A stretch of DNA of 53,794 nucleotides from an uncultured Mollicutes bacterium (GCA_900548675.1 URLJ01000009.1:1-53794); one strand, 5' to 3'. Shown: positions 24,954 through 34,364, counted from the stretch's first letter. Translations and numbers: made by a program. Notes: generated by a model not told the origin, from the letters alone.

Positions 24954-25928
24954 CTAAATATACTTTTTTTCTTCATTAAGATATCTCATAGCTATTCTTT
25001 CTAAATCTTCATATGAAGATACTAAAACTACTTCGCTTCGATATTTTTTAGACATCGGTAATAATTTAAAATACCAAGCAGCGTGGGTGCGCATCTGTAT
25101 CATAGCGTATCGTTCACCATCTGTAGCTATTAAACGTTTCGCATGTTCTAACATTTTCATTATGATTTCCTCTTTAGAAGGAGAAATATAATCATTATCC
25201 GCAAGATAGCTATTTATTTCTTTAAAAATCCAGGGATTCCCCATCGCGGCCCGGCCTATCATTATTCCATTAACACCCGTTTCATCAAACATTTGTTTAG
25301 CCGTTACACCACTTGTTATATCGCCATTACCGAATACATAACAATCAGTGTTTTCCCTTACCATTTTAATATATTCTTTATTTACAACACCATGGTACAT
25401 ATCACTTCTCGTCCTACCATGTATTGTAATCGCATCTACACCCGCTTTTGTTGCTTGGCGAGTTACTTCATCACAATTAATGTGCTGATGGTCAAATCCT
25501 GCCCTTATTTTAATTGTAATTGGTATATCGATGTTCTCTTTTAAACTTTTGACTATTTCATAAACTTTTAAAGGTTCCTTAAGTAAAGCTGAACCTGCCC
25601 CACTTTTTATAACTTTATTAACGGGACACCCCATGTTAATATCGATAGCATCAGGTTTTTCTTTTGTCAAAAGAAGCTTCGCCGCAAGAAGAATCGTATC
25701 TGCACTTGAGCCAAATAATTGTATAGCGAGGGGTGTAGCGTTTTTCTCTAATTTTATCATATCAAAGGTTTTCTTGTTTTCATAAAGAAGTCCTTTATCA
25801 CTAATCATTTCGGTTACATTAAAACCTGATCCCATTTCACTACAAATACTACGGTAAATACTATTGGTTACTCCTGCCATAGGAGATAAACCGATAATTC
25901 TTTTTTTAGGTTGAAATAACTCACTCAT
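24954..25928 (-). CDS. dusB: tRNA-dihydrouridine synthase (DusB-type)
   Basis: The 324-residue TIM-barrel flavoenzyme reduces uridine to dihydrouridine in tRNA using NADPH. Visible are the N-terminal GLSPMAGVTN, the catalytic cysteine in INMGCPVNKV, the FMN-binding IHGRTR and GNGDI, and the C-terminal helical domain. The DusB assignment is by overall motif spacing. The ATG follows directly on the TcdA stop codon, so it lies in an operon with other tRNA modification genes. Confidence 0.92.
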   Translation of the reverse strand: MSELFQPKKRIIGLSPMAGVTNSIYRSICSEMGSGFNVTEMISDKGLLYENKKTFDMIKLEKNATPLAIQLFGSSADTILLAAKLLLTKEKPDAIDINMGCPVNKVIKSGAGSALLKEPLKVYEIVKSLKENIDIPITIKIRAGFDHQHINCDEVTRQATKAGVDAITIHGRTRSDMYHGVVNKEYIKMVRENTDCYVFGNGDITSGVTAKQMFDETGVNGIMIGRAAMGNPWIFKEINSYLADNDYISPSKEEIIMKMLEHAKRLIATDGERYAMIQMRTHAAWYFKLLPMSKKYRSEVVLVSSYEDLERIAMRYLNEEKKYI

Positions 25929-26606
25929 TTATATTTTTTCCTTTAAATCTTTGATTACTTCACCGGCAATCATTAATCCCGCTATTGCGGGCATATAAGA
26001 AATACTACCTGGTGGAGTGGTTTTTACAATAGGATTTTCTTCAGAATATATTACCTTTAAATGTTTAATATTTCTTTTCCGTAACTCTAGTCTTATTTTT
26101 TTAGCGAGGGGACAAATTTTTGTTTTAGTAATGTCGGTTATTCTATAACTACTATAATCCATTTTATTACCAGTACCCATCGCACTAATAATAGGTATAT
26201 TATGATTATAGGCAAAAGCGGCCAACGCTATTTTGCCGTTTACAAAATCAATAGCATCTATGATATAATCTGCTTTTTCTAAATTAAATTCATTTATAGT
26301 ATCCTCATTTAAAAATTTATCATATTTATGAATGATAATATTCGGATTAATATCTTTTGATCTCGCTTCAGCAACATCTATTTTTTTCATTTGAATGGTG
26401 CTTTGTAGGGCTAAAATTTGGCGGTTGAGATTAGTAATGTCAATAACGTCAAAATCGATTATCGATATTTCATTTATTCCCATTCTAACTAAAGCCTCTA
26501 AAGCATAAGAACCAACTCCACCTAAACCAAATATATATATATGATTGTTTTGAATTTTGGTTAATTCTTCTGCTGGGATAATTCTTCTTATTCTATCATA
26601 TTGCAT
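25929..26606 (-). CDS. tcdA: tRNA threonylcarbamoyladenosine dehydratase TcdA
   Basis: TcdA uses ATP to dehydrate t6A37 of tRNA to its cyclic form ct6A. The 225-residue E1/ThiF-type enzyme has the Rossmann IFGLGGVGSYALEALVRMG, the adenylation Asp/Arg in DVIDITNLNRQ, and the family segment PPGSISYMPAIAGLM near the C-terminus. The t6A substrate would be made by the TsaB/D/E genes at 6.4-8.9 kb. Its start overlaps the end of the TtcA-family gene by 11 bases. Confidence 0.93.
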   Translation of the reverse strand: MQYDRIRRIIPAEELTKIQNNHIYIFGLGGVGSYALEALVRMGINEISIIDFDVIDITNLNRQILALQSTIQMKKIDVAEARSKDINPNIIIHKYDKFLNEDTINEFNLEKADYIIDAIDFVNGKIALAAFAYNHNIPIISAMGTGNKMDYSSYRITDITKTKICPLAKKIRLELRKRNIKHLKVIYSEENPIVKTTPPGSISYMPAIAGLMIAGEVIKDLKEKI

Positions 26607-27456
26607 TTTTTTCTTCCTCTAGAATTTCCGTATCATAATTTTCCAAAAAAGAAAGGTGTTTGTTACCTTTACGATAACCCACAAGTGTTTGAAGATTAAC
26701 ATTATGAATACTTCTAAAAATAGCATCCTCTACTGTAGGATTGAATTCTTTCATATAGCTAATTACTCTTTTCGTTTCAAGACGTTTAGAACTGCTGCAT
26801 TTTCCATCTTTTGTTAGAGGGCAAGCACAATTAATAAAAGTTAAATCATTGTAAGCTTTCCATAATTTGATATCATGTTCTTTTACTAAATAAAGTGGTC
26901 TTATTAGCTCCATACCTTCAAAGTTTTTACTTTTTAATTTAGGGCGCATTGAAGAAATTTCGGAACTATAAAACATACTCATAAGCGTTGTTTCAATAAC
27001 ATCATCCAAATGATGTCCTAAAGCTATTTTATTACAACCGAGCGATTGAGCTTTTTCGTATAAATATCCCCTTCTCATTCTTGCACATATATAACATGGA
27101 TTATTATCTTGAGTTGTGACATATTTAAAAATTGGCGCATCGAACATAATTAAAGGTATTTCTAGGGTTTTGGCATTTTCTAAGATATTATCAATATGTA
27201 CTTTATCATATCCTGGATTCATACAGATAAACACTACTTCAAATTTAACATCACCATGTAGTGCCAATTCTTGCATGCATTTTGCAAGAAGCATTGAATC
27301 TTTACCACCTGAAATACAAACAGCTATTTTATCATTTTCTTTTATTAATTCATAGTTTTGACAGCTTCTGACTACTAATTTCCAAATATTACTTCGATAC
27401 TTCGTAATTATACTTCTTTCAATTTTTTGACATTTTGTAAGTTCTCTTTTAGGCAT
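26596..27456 (-). CDS. TtcA-family tRNA thiolase (PP-loop)
   Basis: This 286-residue ATP pyrophosphatase has the PP-loop VCISGGKDSMLLA, a CxxC in PCYICARMRRG, a further Cys-rich segment (NCACPLTKDGKCSSS) and the family segment GHHLDDVIET. These are TtcA features: TtcA makes 2-thiocytidine at position 32 of tRNA through a [4Fe-4S] cluster. TtcA is typical of proteobacteria, so the precise product (s2C32 or another thiolation) in this organism is less certain. The ATG at 27454-27456 follows AAGAGGT. Confidence 0.85.
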   Translation of the reverse strand: MPKRELTKCQKIERSIITKYRSNIWKLVVRSCQNYELIKENDKIAVCISGGKDSMLLAKCMQELALHGDVKFEVVFICMNPGYDKVHIDNILENAKTLEIPLIMFDAPIFKYVTTQDNNPCYICARMRRGYLYEKAQSLGCNKIALGHHLDDVIETTLMSMFYSSEISSMRPKLKSKNFEGMELIRPLYLVKEHDIKLWKAYNDLTFINCACPLTKDGKCSSSKRLETKRVISYMKEFNPTVEDAIFRSIHNVNLQTLVGYRKGNKHLSFLENYDTEILEEEKNAI

Positions 27457-27485
27457 AATCTTACCTCTTTCTTTTTTACTGGATA

Positions 27486-28244
27486 TTATCTTATTAGGGA
27501 AACTTCTCCACTTTTTATTTCATAGATGTTATTATTTTTTATTACTTCTAATGAACCTTTATCGTTTATTTTTAAAACTAACCCACTTTCTTCTTTACCA
27601 TTTTTCATAAATGTAACTTCTTTATTTTTCAAATAATTTTTTTCATTTAAGTATTCTAAATCAAGACTTTTATTACATGAGGCAATTTCATCTAAAACAG
27701 CCATCGCAATTATATGCGAAAACATTTTAAGATTCAATTCCATTTTAGTTATAGCTTTTATGGAAGTTATTGTGTTATTACCTTCTATCTTATAATCTTC
27801 AGTTGGGGTATTAACGTTTATTCCGATACCTATAGCGACAACTTGGACCGCATTGTTCATCGTTACGGCTTCTGCTAAAATACCTGCTATTTTTTTGTTT
27901 TGGTAAATTTGATCATTTGGCCATTTTATTAGTACAGAATCTTTCGTATGAATCGTTTTATTTAAAACTTTGTTTACAGCTATTCCGACAATTAAAGTTA
28001 TTTTAGAAAGTAAATCTTCATCTAAAAGACAAAAATCATTTTTAATAACAATACTCATAGTAAGTGTACCTTCATCACTTATCCATTTGTGACCTGTTCT
28101 TCCCCGCCCTGCCGTTTGCTTAGCAGCAAGTATGACGGTTGGTTTAGTAAAATTTTGATAATTGTCTTTAGCATAATCATTTGTTGAGGATAACTCGCTA
28201 AAGTACAAATAGTCATACGGTTGTTTAAATTGATTATCTTTCAT
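27486..28244 (-). CDS. birA: Biotin-protein ligase BirA
   Basis: The 252-residue catalytic domain attaches biotin to the carrier lysine: it has LSSTNDYAK, the biotinyl-AMP loop AGRGRTGHKW and KWPNDQI. It lacks an N-terminal DNA-binding domain, so it is a ligase without repressor function (group I). The likely substrate is the AMKLE carrier encoded at 30.3 kb. The ATG at 28242-28244 is chosen; a GTG at 28254-28256 overlapping the DUF3737 stop is an alternative. Both have weak ribosome-binding sites. Confidence 0.93.
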   Translation of the reverse strand: MKDNQFKQPYDYLYFSELSSTNDYAKDNYQNFTKPTVILAAKQTAGRGRTGHKWISDEGTLTMSIVIKNDFCLLDEDLLSKITLIVGIAVNKVLNKTIHTKDSVLIKWPNDQIYQNKKIAGILAEAVTMNNAVQVVAIGIGINVNTPTEDYKIEGNNTITSIKAITKMELNLKMFSHIIAMAVLDEIASCNKSLDLEYLNEKNYLKNKEVTFMKNGKEESGLVLKINDKGSLEVIKNNNIYEIKSGEVSLIR

Positions 28245-28249
28245 ATATT

Positions 28250-29101
28250 TTAACACATTTTTCTAACCTTTACTATTCCTACACACTTCATCGTTGGATG
28301 TTCTTTAATTATTTCTCCAACTTCATCCACTTCTATTACCCCACTCTTAAGATTTTTAATTGAATCAACTTTACCATTGATAGTTGCATTGACAGATGAA
28401 TATTCAAATGCTAAATCAGCTTTATCCATTGTGCAATTAATAAGCGTTAAGTTTTCAGCATAGCATAAAGGTTGCGTACCTTCAATGTGACAATTAATAA
28501 ATGTTAGGTTTTTACTAAACCAGCCTAAGTATTCCCCTTTTACAATAGAATCCTTTACTACTACATCTTGAGCATGCCAAAAAGCATCTTTAGTATCCAA
28601 ATACGATGAAGTTATTTCCATGTTTTTTGTATATTGAAATGAATATTTTCCCGTCATTTTTAGATTGTTTATCTTAATGTTTTTTGATTCAAAAAGGAAA
28701 TACTGACTGTTAATTTGTGAATCATTAATTGTTATATTATTAGTACGCCATCCAAATTCTGTTGAATCTACTAAACAATTTGTAATTGTAATATTTTTAG
28801 ATTCACGAACAGCTTTTACTCCATAAATTGTAGAATTAACAATTTCTCCATTATTAGAGTACCAAATAGGTGCTCTTGTTGCTTCATCCATTTTACTATC
28901 AAGCATTTTAAAAGTATGAGCGTGCCACAAAGGATAACGTAGTGAGAATAAACATTTAACAACTTCAATATTATGAGTTTCTTTTAAAACCGATTCACCA
29001 TCATTTTCACCCTTAAAGGTACAGTTTTCTACTCTTGTATTTTTAAGATTATAAAGAGAACGTTCTAAATCAAAATTTTTATTTGAAATCACATTTTTCA
29101 T
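28250..29101 (-). CDS. DUF3737 right-handed beta-helix protein
   Basis: The 283 residues form many short beta-helix rungs of the style ITITNCLVDST and LTFINCHIEGT, as in the DUF3737 family, which has a parallel beta-helix. No signal peptide or catalytic motif is seen, so it is probably cytoplasmic with a structural or binding role. It is upstream of birA and the tRNA modification genes. AGAGGTG lies before the ATG at 29099-29101. The function of DUF3737 is unknown. Confidence 0.85.
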   Translation of the reverse strand: MKNVISNKNFDLERSLYNLKNTRVENCTFKGENDGESVLKETHNIEVVKCLFSLRYPLWHAHTFKMLDSKMDEATRAPIWYSNNGEIVNSTIYGVKAVRESKNITITNCLVDSTEFGWRTNNITINDSQINSQYFLFESKNIKINNLKMTGKYSFQYTKNMEITSSYLDTKDAFWHAQDVVVKDSIVKGEYLGWFSKNLTFINCHIEGTQPLCYAENLTLINCTMDKADLAFEYSSVNATINGKVDSIKNLKSGVIEVDEVGEIIKEHPTMKCVGIVKVRKMC

Positions 29102-29126
29102 ATTTTCACCTCTTTTTCTTTTTAAA

Positions 29127-29160
29127 GGCTTATATAAGCATTTTTTTGCCTACATAAGCC
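29127..29160 (-). terminator. Terminator after the oad operon
   Basis: On the minus strand the arms at 29147-29160 and 29127-29140 form a 14-bp stem with two G-T pairs around a short loop. TTTAAAAAG follows, so the T tract is weak. It lies between oadB and the DUF3737 gene. Confidence 0.65.
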
Positions 29161-29170
29161 CTTTTATTTT

Positions 29171-30340
29171 TTATCCAAAGATACTTAATAATAATCCTGC
29201 TGCAACAGCACTTCCGATAACACCTGCAACGTTTGGTCCCATTGCATGCATTAATAAATAGTTTGTATTGTCTTCTTCAAGTCCAATTTTATGAACAACA
29301 CGTGCTGCCATTGGTACAGCTGATACACCTGCGGCACCAATCATTGGATTAATTTTTCCTTTAGTAAGTTTGCACATTAATTTACCAATTAATACGCCAC
29401 CTGCTGTTGCGGCACTGAAGGCTACTAAACCTAAGCCTAAAATCATCAATGATTGTAGACGAAGGAATTCAGTTCCAACAGCTGTTGCTCCAACAGAAAC
29501 GCCTAATAAAATAGTTATTACATACATTAATGTTTTACCTGCTGCATCAACTAAGTTAGGTACAACACCTGATTCTTTTATTAAATTACCAAGCATTAAC
29601 ATACCGATTAAAGCTGCACATGAAGGTACTAATAATACTACAACAATTGTTACAACTAATGGGAAGAGAATCTTTTCATATTTTGAAACAGCACGTACTT
29701 GTTTCATCTTGATTTGTCTTTCCTTTTTAGTAGTAAGTGCTTTGATGATTGGTGGTTGAATAATTGGAACAAGGGCCATATAAGAATATGCAACAACCGC
29801 TATAATTGCGCACATTGTTTGCCCACCATCAGTTGCACCTAATAGTTTGTTAGATAAGAAAATTGCAGTTGGGCCATCGGCACCGCCAATGATACCAATA
29901 GATGCTGCTTCAGGTCCTGAAAAGCCAATTAAAATTGCGAATAAGAAGGTAATAAAAATTCCAAGTTGAGCTGCAGCACCCAAAACCAAACTTTTAGGAT
30001 TAGCGATTAAAGGACCAAAATCGGTAGTCGCACCAATTCCTAAAAAGATTAGTGGTGGAAATAAGCCTAGAGAAACACCTTCATGAATGTAGTATAGTAA
30101 ACCACCTTTAGCAGTTCCTAGTGGTGAATCCATTAAACCATTTAATGGTAAATTTACTAAAAGCATTCCGAAAGCAATAGGGATTAACAAATATGGTTCA
30201 AAGTCTTTTGCAACAGCAAGATATATAAGTAAGCATGCCAAAGCAATCATTACGATTGATTGCCATTCAAAACTACCTTGAAACCATGAAGTTATTCCCA
30301 TTTGATCAATAAAATTTTGGAATAATTCAATTAGTCTCAT
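29171..30340 (-). CDS. oadB: Na+-pumping decarboxylase beta subunit (OadB/GcdB/MmdB)
   Basis: OadB is the integral membrane subunit that couples decarboxylation of carboxybiotin to export of Na+. The 389 residues have about nine to eleven membrane segments. The family signatures are present: GGADGPTAIFLSNKL in the central region and the conserved Asp-containing and Ser-containing helices near HAMGPNVAGVIGSA. The length is normal. The gene is 5 bases after the biotin carrier gene and is the last of oadA-oadG-carrier-oadB. Family members also serve methylmalonyl-CoA or glutaconyl-CoA decarboxylases; the alpha subunit decides this. Confidence 0.95.
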   Translation of the reverse strand: MRLIELFQNFIDQMGITSWFQGSFEWQSIVMIALACLLIYLAVAKDFEPYLLIPIAFGMLLVNLPLNGLMDSPLGTAKGGLLYYIHEGVSLGLFPPLIFLGIGATTDFGPLIANPKSLVLGAAAQLGIFITFLFAILIGFSGPEAASIGIIGGADGPTAIFLSNKLLGATDGGQTMCAIIAVVAYSYMALVPIIQPPIIKALTTKKERQIKMKQVRAVSKYEKILFPLVVTIVVVLLVPSCAALIGMLMLGNLIKESGVVPNLVDAAGKTLMYVITILLGVSVGATAVGTEFLRLQSLMILGLGLVAFSAATAGGVLIGKLMCKLTKGKINPMIGAAGVSAVPMAARVVHKIGLEEDNTNYLLMHAMGPNVAGVIGSAVAAGLLLSIFG

Positions 30341-30345
30341 ATATC

Positions 30346-30681
30346 TTACCCAATAACAACTAATTTATCACCGTTGTTAACTGTTTGTCCTTTTGATACA
30401 TTTACTGCTTTTACTGTTCCAGATACTGGAGCGACAATGTCGTTTTCGAGTTTCATTGCTTCTAAAACTACTAAAACGTCACCAGATGATACTTTATCAC
30501 CAACATTTACTTTAACGTCAATTATGTTACCTTGCATAGGAGCTTTTACAACTTCACCATCACCACTTACTTGAGGCTTAGCGGCTTGAGTAGCAACTTC
30601 TATTTTAGCATCAGTTTCTGTAACACTTTCTAATTCAACTTCATAAACTTTTCCATTAACTTTAACAACATACTTTTTCAT
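30346..30681 (-). CDS. Biotin carrier subunit of the decarboxylase
   Basis: The 111-residue biotinyl protein has the biotinylation motif LEAMKLEND (Lys at about residue 77), with the usual N-terminal linker and APMQGNI and PVSGTVK beta-strands. Because the alpha subunit has no biotin domain, this separate carrier must ferry the carboxyl group between alpha and beta. It lies between oadG and oadB. Confidence 0.94.
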   Translation of the reverse strand: MKKYVVKVNGKVYEVELESVTETDAKIEVATQAAKPQVSGDGEVVKAPMQGNIIDVKVNVGDKVSSGDVLVVLEAMKLENDIVAPVSGTVKAVNVSKGQTVNNGDKLVVIG

Positions 30682-30685
30682 AATA

Positions 30686-31468
30686 TTATTTTCTCTCCTT
30701 AATATTTACTAATTTTACATTACGAGCACCAGTACTAGCATAATCAATAGTAGCTGTTAGAGCTGCTACCATCATGTCCGGATCGGTAATATCTTCCATC
30801 GTAATTTTTTTGGAAGTATTTTCTTTAGCATCTAACTTTGGTGTTTGTTCTTTTTTAGGTTTAATAAATTTAAAACATTCAATAATTAACCAAAGAATAA
30901 TAAGTATAGCGAAAACTACAGATATACAGAAAACTGAATCAATTACACCATCTAAGAAAGTGTATTTCTTTGTATTTTCTGCAGCATATTTTTCAGCATC
31001 TTTTACTTTGCTTTCAAATTCTTGATAAAGAGCAATATAACTACTAGCTTCCGCAAAATTTGGTTCACTTGCACCATTTTTATTAACGCCATAGTTATAA
31101 TTGTATTCTTCTGTTGTTTTAATGTTTTCTAGTGCAACAAAAGCATCATCAATTACTTTTTCAAGTTTTTCTTTTGTATATATCTTAGTTAATATTTTTT
31201 GTTCTTTTGTTAAATCTTTTTTACTTTTTAAAGTAAGTGCTTCTTCTGTATTTTTATAAACGCTCATAAATGCGTCATAGCGATTTTTTAAACTTTCATT
31301 TTTATCACTAAGCATCGCAACCGCATTATTATAGTTTTCATTGTACTTGCTGCGGTAGTAATTAGATGTACCTTCTGTAGAATTAACTTTGTTCATCAGT
31401 AATGTAATTCCTACAAGAGTAAGTGCCGCAAACAATACGATTAATCCGTATTTCAAAAACTTTTTCAT
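30686..31468 (-). CDS. oadG: Enlarged OadG-type gamma subunit
   Basis: OadG normally is a small anchor of about 85-120 residues; this one has 260. It has an N-terminal membrane segment (about residues 6-25), an external charged, helical domain of about 145 residues, a second membrane segment (about 175-198) and a cytoplasmic tail. The tail ends MVAALTATIDYASTGARN, typical of OadG in Firmicutes. The extra domain is lysine- and glutamate-rich with no recognised fold. It is placed where oadG sits in related operons, which supports the call. The role of the ectodomain is not known. Confidence 0.8.
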   Translation of the reverse strand: MKKFLKYGLIVLFAALTLVGITLLMNKVNSTEGTSNYYRSKYNENYNNAVAMLSDKNESLKNRYDAFMSVYKNTEEALTLKSKKDLTKEQKILTKIYTKEKLEKVIDDAFVALENIKTTEEYNYNYGVNKNGASEPNFAEASSYIALYQEFESKVKDAEKYAAENTKKYTFLDGVIDSVFCISVVFAILIILWLIIECFKFIKPKKEQTPKLDAKENTSKKITMEDITDPDMMVAALTATIDYASTGARNVKLVNIKERK

Positions 31469-31476
31469 AATATCAC

Positions 31477-32859
31477 CTATATATATAAGTTAATCTCAAT
31501 TGTTTCATCTTGTTCGTGGTTCTTGTTGTTGCGTTTTTCGAGGAATTTTACCGCAACATTTTCAAATAATGCACATGACAAAACATCTTCATCAGATTTA
31601 ACTATGTCTTTATATTTTTCTTTCATCACATCAAATTCTGGTGCGATATCATCAGCAGGACGATAAGTTATTACTTTTTGATCACCAATAATTTTATGTC
31701 TTATTTCTTCATTTACAGGGGCAGGAGCTGCGCCATATAAACCACGTAAGTATTCATTGACTTCTTTTGGCACAAGTTTATATCTTTCGCCAGAAATAAC
31801 ATTCATTACTGCTTGTGTACCAACCATTTGTGACATCGGTGTAACTAGTGGTGGATATCCTAAATCTTTTCTTACACGTGGAACTTCTTTTAATACTTCA
31901 TCATATTTATCTAAAGCACCTTGAGCTTTTAATTGACTCATTAAGTTAGAAAGCATTCCACCAGGAACTTGATACTTTAAAATATTAGGATTTGTAGTAA
32001 GAGCCTTAGGGTTAAGAGTACCATTTTCAAGGAAACGATCACGTATTTTAGATAACTTTTCACTCGCTTTATTTAAATAATCAATATTTAAATGTGGATC
32101 ATATTCAGTTCCTTCTAAAACATATTGAAGAGCTTCTGTTGATGGTTGACTAGTACCACCTGAGAATGGTGATAAAGCTGTGTCAATAATGTCACAACCT
32201 GCTTCAATCGCTTTTTGAACAGTCATTTCAGCAACACCACCTGTGCAGTGGGTATGTAGTTCGAGTGGTAAATTACAACTCTTTTTAAGTTTTGAGAATA
32301 ATTCAAAAGCAGCGTTAGGTAGTAATACACCTGCCATATCTTTAATACATAAAGAATCAGCACCCATCGCTTCTACTTTTTTAGCTAATTCAACATAATA
32401 ATTAATCGTATGAACGGGACTAGTTGTATACGATAGGGCTATTTGACAATGACCATGGTATTTTTTACATGCATCAACAGCACTTTTTAAGTTTCTAACA
32501 TCATTTAAAGCATCAAATACTCTGATAATATCGATACCGTTTTCTAATGACTTTTGAACAAATTTTTCAACCAAATCATCAGAATAATGACGATAACCTA
32601 AAATGTTTTGTCCTCTAAATAACATTTGTAATTTAGTGTTAGGGCAAGCTTTTCTAATTAATCTTAATCTTTCCCAAGGATCTTCATCAAGGAAACGAAG
32701 ACAAGCATCAAATGTAGCACCACCCCATACTTCTAAAGCATAATAACCTGCTTTATCAAGGTCGCTTGCTACACTTAAAATATCTGGTGTTGTAAGACGT
32801 GTCGCAATTAAAGATTGATGACCATCTCTTAGGCAAGTATCAACAATTTTTACACTCAT
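31477..32859 (-). CDS. oadA: Decarboxylase alpha subunit (carboxyltransferase), OadA type
   Basis: The 460-residue alpha subunit carries the carboxyltransferase domain in a HMGL-like TIM barrel (metal site DTCLRDGHQS, catalytic Lys in LCIKDMAGV, metal His in LHTHCTGG) and the following PYC_OADA region. The C-terminal biotin domain is absent because it is a separate gene. It probably decarboxylates oxaloacetate to pyruvate. The resulting Na+ gradient can drive transport or ATP synthesis. The ATG at 32857-32859 follows AGGAG. A palindromic site lies in the leader. Confidence 0.93.
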   Translation of the reverse strand: MSVKIVDTCLRDGHQSLIATRLTTPDILSVASDLDKAGYYALEVWGGATFDACLRFLDEDPWERLRLIRKACPNTKLQMLFRGQNILGYRHYSDDLVEKFVQKSLENGIDIIRVFDALNDVRNLKSAVDACKKYHGHCQIALSYTTSPVHTINYYVELAKKVEAMGADSLCIKDMAGVLLPNAAFELFSKLKKSCNLPLELHTHCTGGVAEMTVQKAIEAGCDIIDTALSPFSGGTSQPSTEALQYVLEGTEYDPHLNIDYLNKASEKLSKIRDRFLENGTLNPKALTTNPNILKYQVPGGMLSNLMSQLKAQGALDKYDEVLKEVPRVRKDLGYPPLVTPMSQMVGTQAVMNVISGERYKLVPKEVNEYLRGLYGAAPAPVNEEIRHKIIGDQKVITYRPADDIAPEFDVMKEKYKDIVKSDEDVLSCALFENVAVKFLEKRNNKNHEQDETIEINLYI

Positions 32860-32888
32860 TTTATACTCCTATATACATTAATATTCTA

Positions 32889-32916
32889 TTGTTTCAAATT
32901 TTAAAAAATGAAACAA
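32889..32916. promoter_or_regulatory. Inverted repeat upstream of oadA
   Basis: TTGTTTCA (32889-32896) and TGAAACAA (32909-32916) are perfect 8-bp arms separated by an AT-only 12-base gap. They lie 30-57 bases before the oadA start codon. This could be an operator for a dimeric repressor or a hairpin in the leader. Confidence 0.5.
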
Positions 32917-33080
32917 AATTCTTACTTATTCTAACACAAAGACGTTTTTTTTTCAAGTTTATGGCATATAATTTATTTTCGCATTTATTATATAAACCAT
33001 ACTTCTAATTTAATCTATTTGATACAAAAACATCTAAAGTAATATATTATCATAAAAATAAACATATGCTTTCATAAATA

Positions 33081-33105
33081 AAAAAGAGGAATCAATCCTC
33101 TTTTT
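33081..33105 (-). terminator. Terminator overlapping the end of the first acyltransferase gene
   Basis: AAAAAGAGGA (33081-33090) pairs with TCCTCTTTTT (33096-33105); the coding end and stop codon lie within the stem. A T run forms on the minus strand. The rest of the gap to oadA (about 33106 is coding; 32917-33080) holds only AT-rich sequence. Confidence 0.82.
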
Positions 33106-34354
33106 TTCTTGTCTTTTCAATTACTTCTTGGCGCTTAATTTTATATAACTCTTCGACAGCGAGAGCTACTTTAGTTACAACATCGCGTCGTTTTATCGGA
33201 TACATAAAGAAACTTTCATTCACAACAGATAATCCTATCGCATCACCTTTATCTTGGAAATTATATTCTACATGACACGTGTATTGTTCTAATGGGCTCC
33301 AATCTTTATGATATTGTTCGTTGTAAAGTTTACAATCAAAGTGGAATCCATTTACATCGTGGACTAAATGTCCTTCTCCTTGATCATAAAGTTTTTTATC
33401 ATTTGGCATTGTTTGAACAAGCACTTTACTATCAAAAAGATATGTTCCATTTTCAATTTCTTTTCTAACTTCTTCTCTTTCCCAACGATACCAATCTGGT
33501 ACATTTGTAAATTCTGTATCACCACTTACAGCAGTTATATCACCATTTTCATCCATTATCCACTTTTTAGAACATGAGTCGCACCATATTTCATCATTAT
33601 AACTGCGCATTAAATGTTCTTTTTTACAATTTGGACACTTATAAAGGATACGATTAATACCATCACAACGTCGTTCCTTTTTCAACTTATATCCTACCTT
33701 TTTAATGTATTCCCAATCATTGTAAGCAAAATTATTTTTAACAGTTTCATTGATTTCTGCTGCATTCATTTTTTTGATATCTTCTGGATCAAGTATCTTC
33801 GTTATTTTAACATTAATAGGAATATCACGCCATACTTTATTCCATTGTGGTCTAGCCATATATGAACCCGATATGTTCATAATGAGAACTGGTACTTTTA
33901 GCATTCTTATTACTTTTCCAATCGAATCAGGTAATACTTCATTCGTACCGGAAACAGAATAACGAGCTTCTGGAAACATCAATAAAATTGATTTATTATT
34001 ATCCAAACTATATTTCATGTTTTTTATTACAGAAAGATCAGTAACATAACGTCTTTTAGCGAATCCACCAACCAATCTCATAAGATGTGATGGGGCTATT
34101 AAAAAAGCATCCATCGCAGCGACAAAATTACATCTTCTTGGAAATATTACTTTTCCTGTTACATATATATCATAAAATGATGCATGGTTAGCTAATACTA
34201 GGCATGGTCCTTTTAATTTGTCAAAGTTGACTTTTTCAACTTTAACTTTATTTTTCATAAGGGCAAAGCTTGAAATAGTTTTAGTAACTAAACGCACAAA
34301 TGTACTACCTTTACGTGGTTTTAAATCACGATTATACTCTTCAACCTTTTTCAT
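33092..34354 (-). CDS. PlsC-like acyltransferase with zinc ribbon (copy A)
   Basis: The first 200 or so of 420 residues match the PlsC acyltransferase fold: the HX4D catalytic motif in LANHASFYDIYV and a later FPEARYSVSG. The protein probably acylates lysophosphatidic acid in the membrane. A zinc ribbon follows (CPNCKKEH, CDSCSKKW), then a C-terminal domain of about 130 residues with no recognised motif (NVPDWYRWEREEVRKEIENG near its start). The second acyltransferase gene next to it has the same architecture and length. A strong AGGAGG site precedes the ATG at 34352-34354. Confidence 0.88.
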   Translation of the reverse strand: MKKVEEYNRDLKPRKGSTFVRLVTKTISSFALMKNKVKVEKVNFDKLKGPCLVLANHASFYDIYVTGKVIFPRRCNFVAAMDAFLIAPSHLMRLVGGFAKRRYVTDLSVIKNMKYSLDNNKSILLMFPEARYSVSGTNEVLPDSIGKVIRMLKVPVLIMNISGSYMARPQWNKVWRDIPINVKITKILDPEDIKKMNAAEINETVKNNFAYNDWEYIKKVGYKLKKERRCDGINRILYKCPNCKKEHLMRSYNDEIWCDSCSKKWIMDENGDITAVSGDTEFTNVPDWYRWEREEVRKEIENGTYLFDSKVLVQTMPNDKKLYDQGEGHLVHDVNGFHFDCKLYNEQYHKDWSPLEQYTCHVEYNFQDKGDAIGLSVVNESFFMYPIKRRDVVTKVALAVEELYKIKRQEVIEKTRKKED

Positions 34355-34364
34355 AGCTTACCTC

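Noticed and set aside
29370..29759. Plus-strand frame of 129 codons inside oadB
   Set aside because: It is antisense to a strongly conserved membrane subunit and has no ribosome-binding site.
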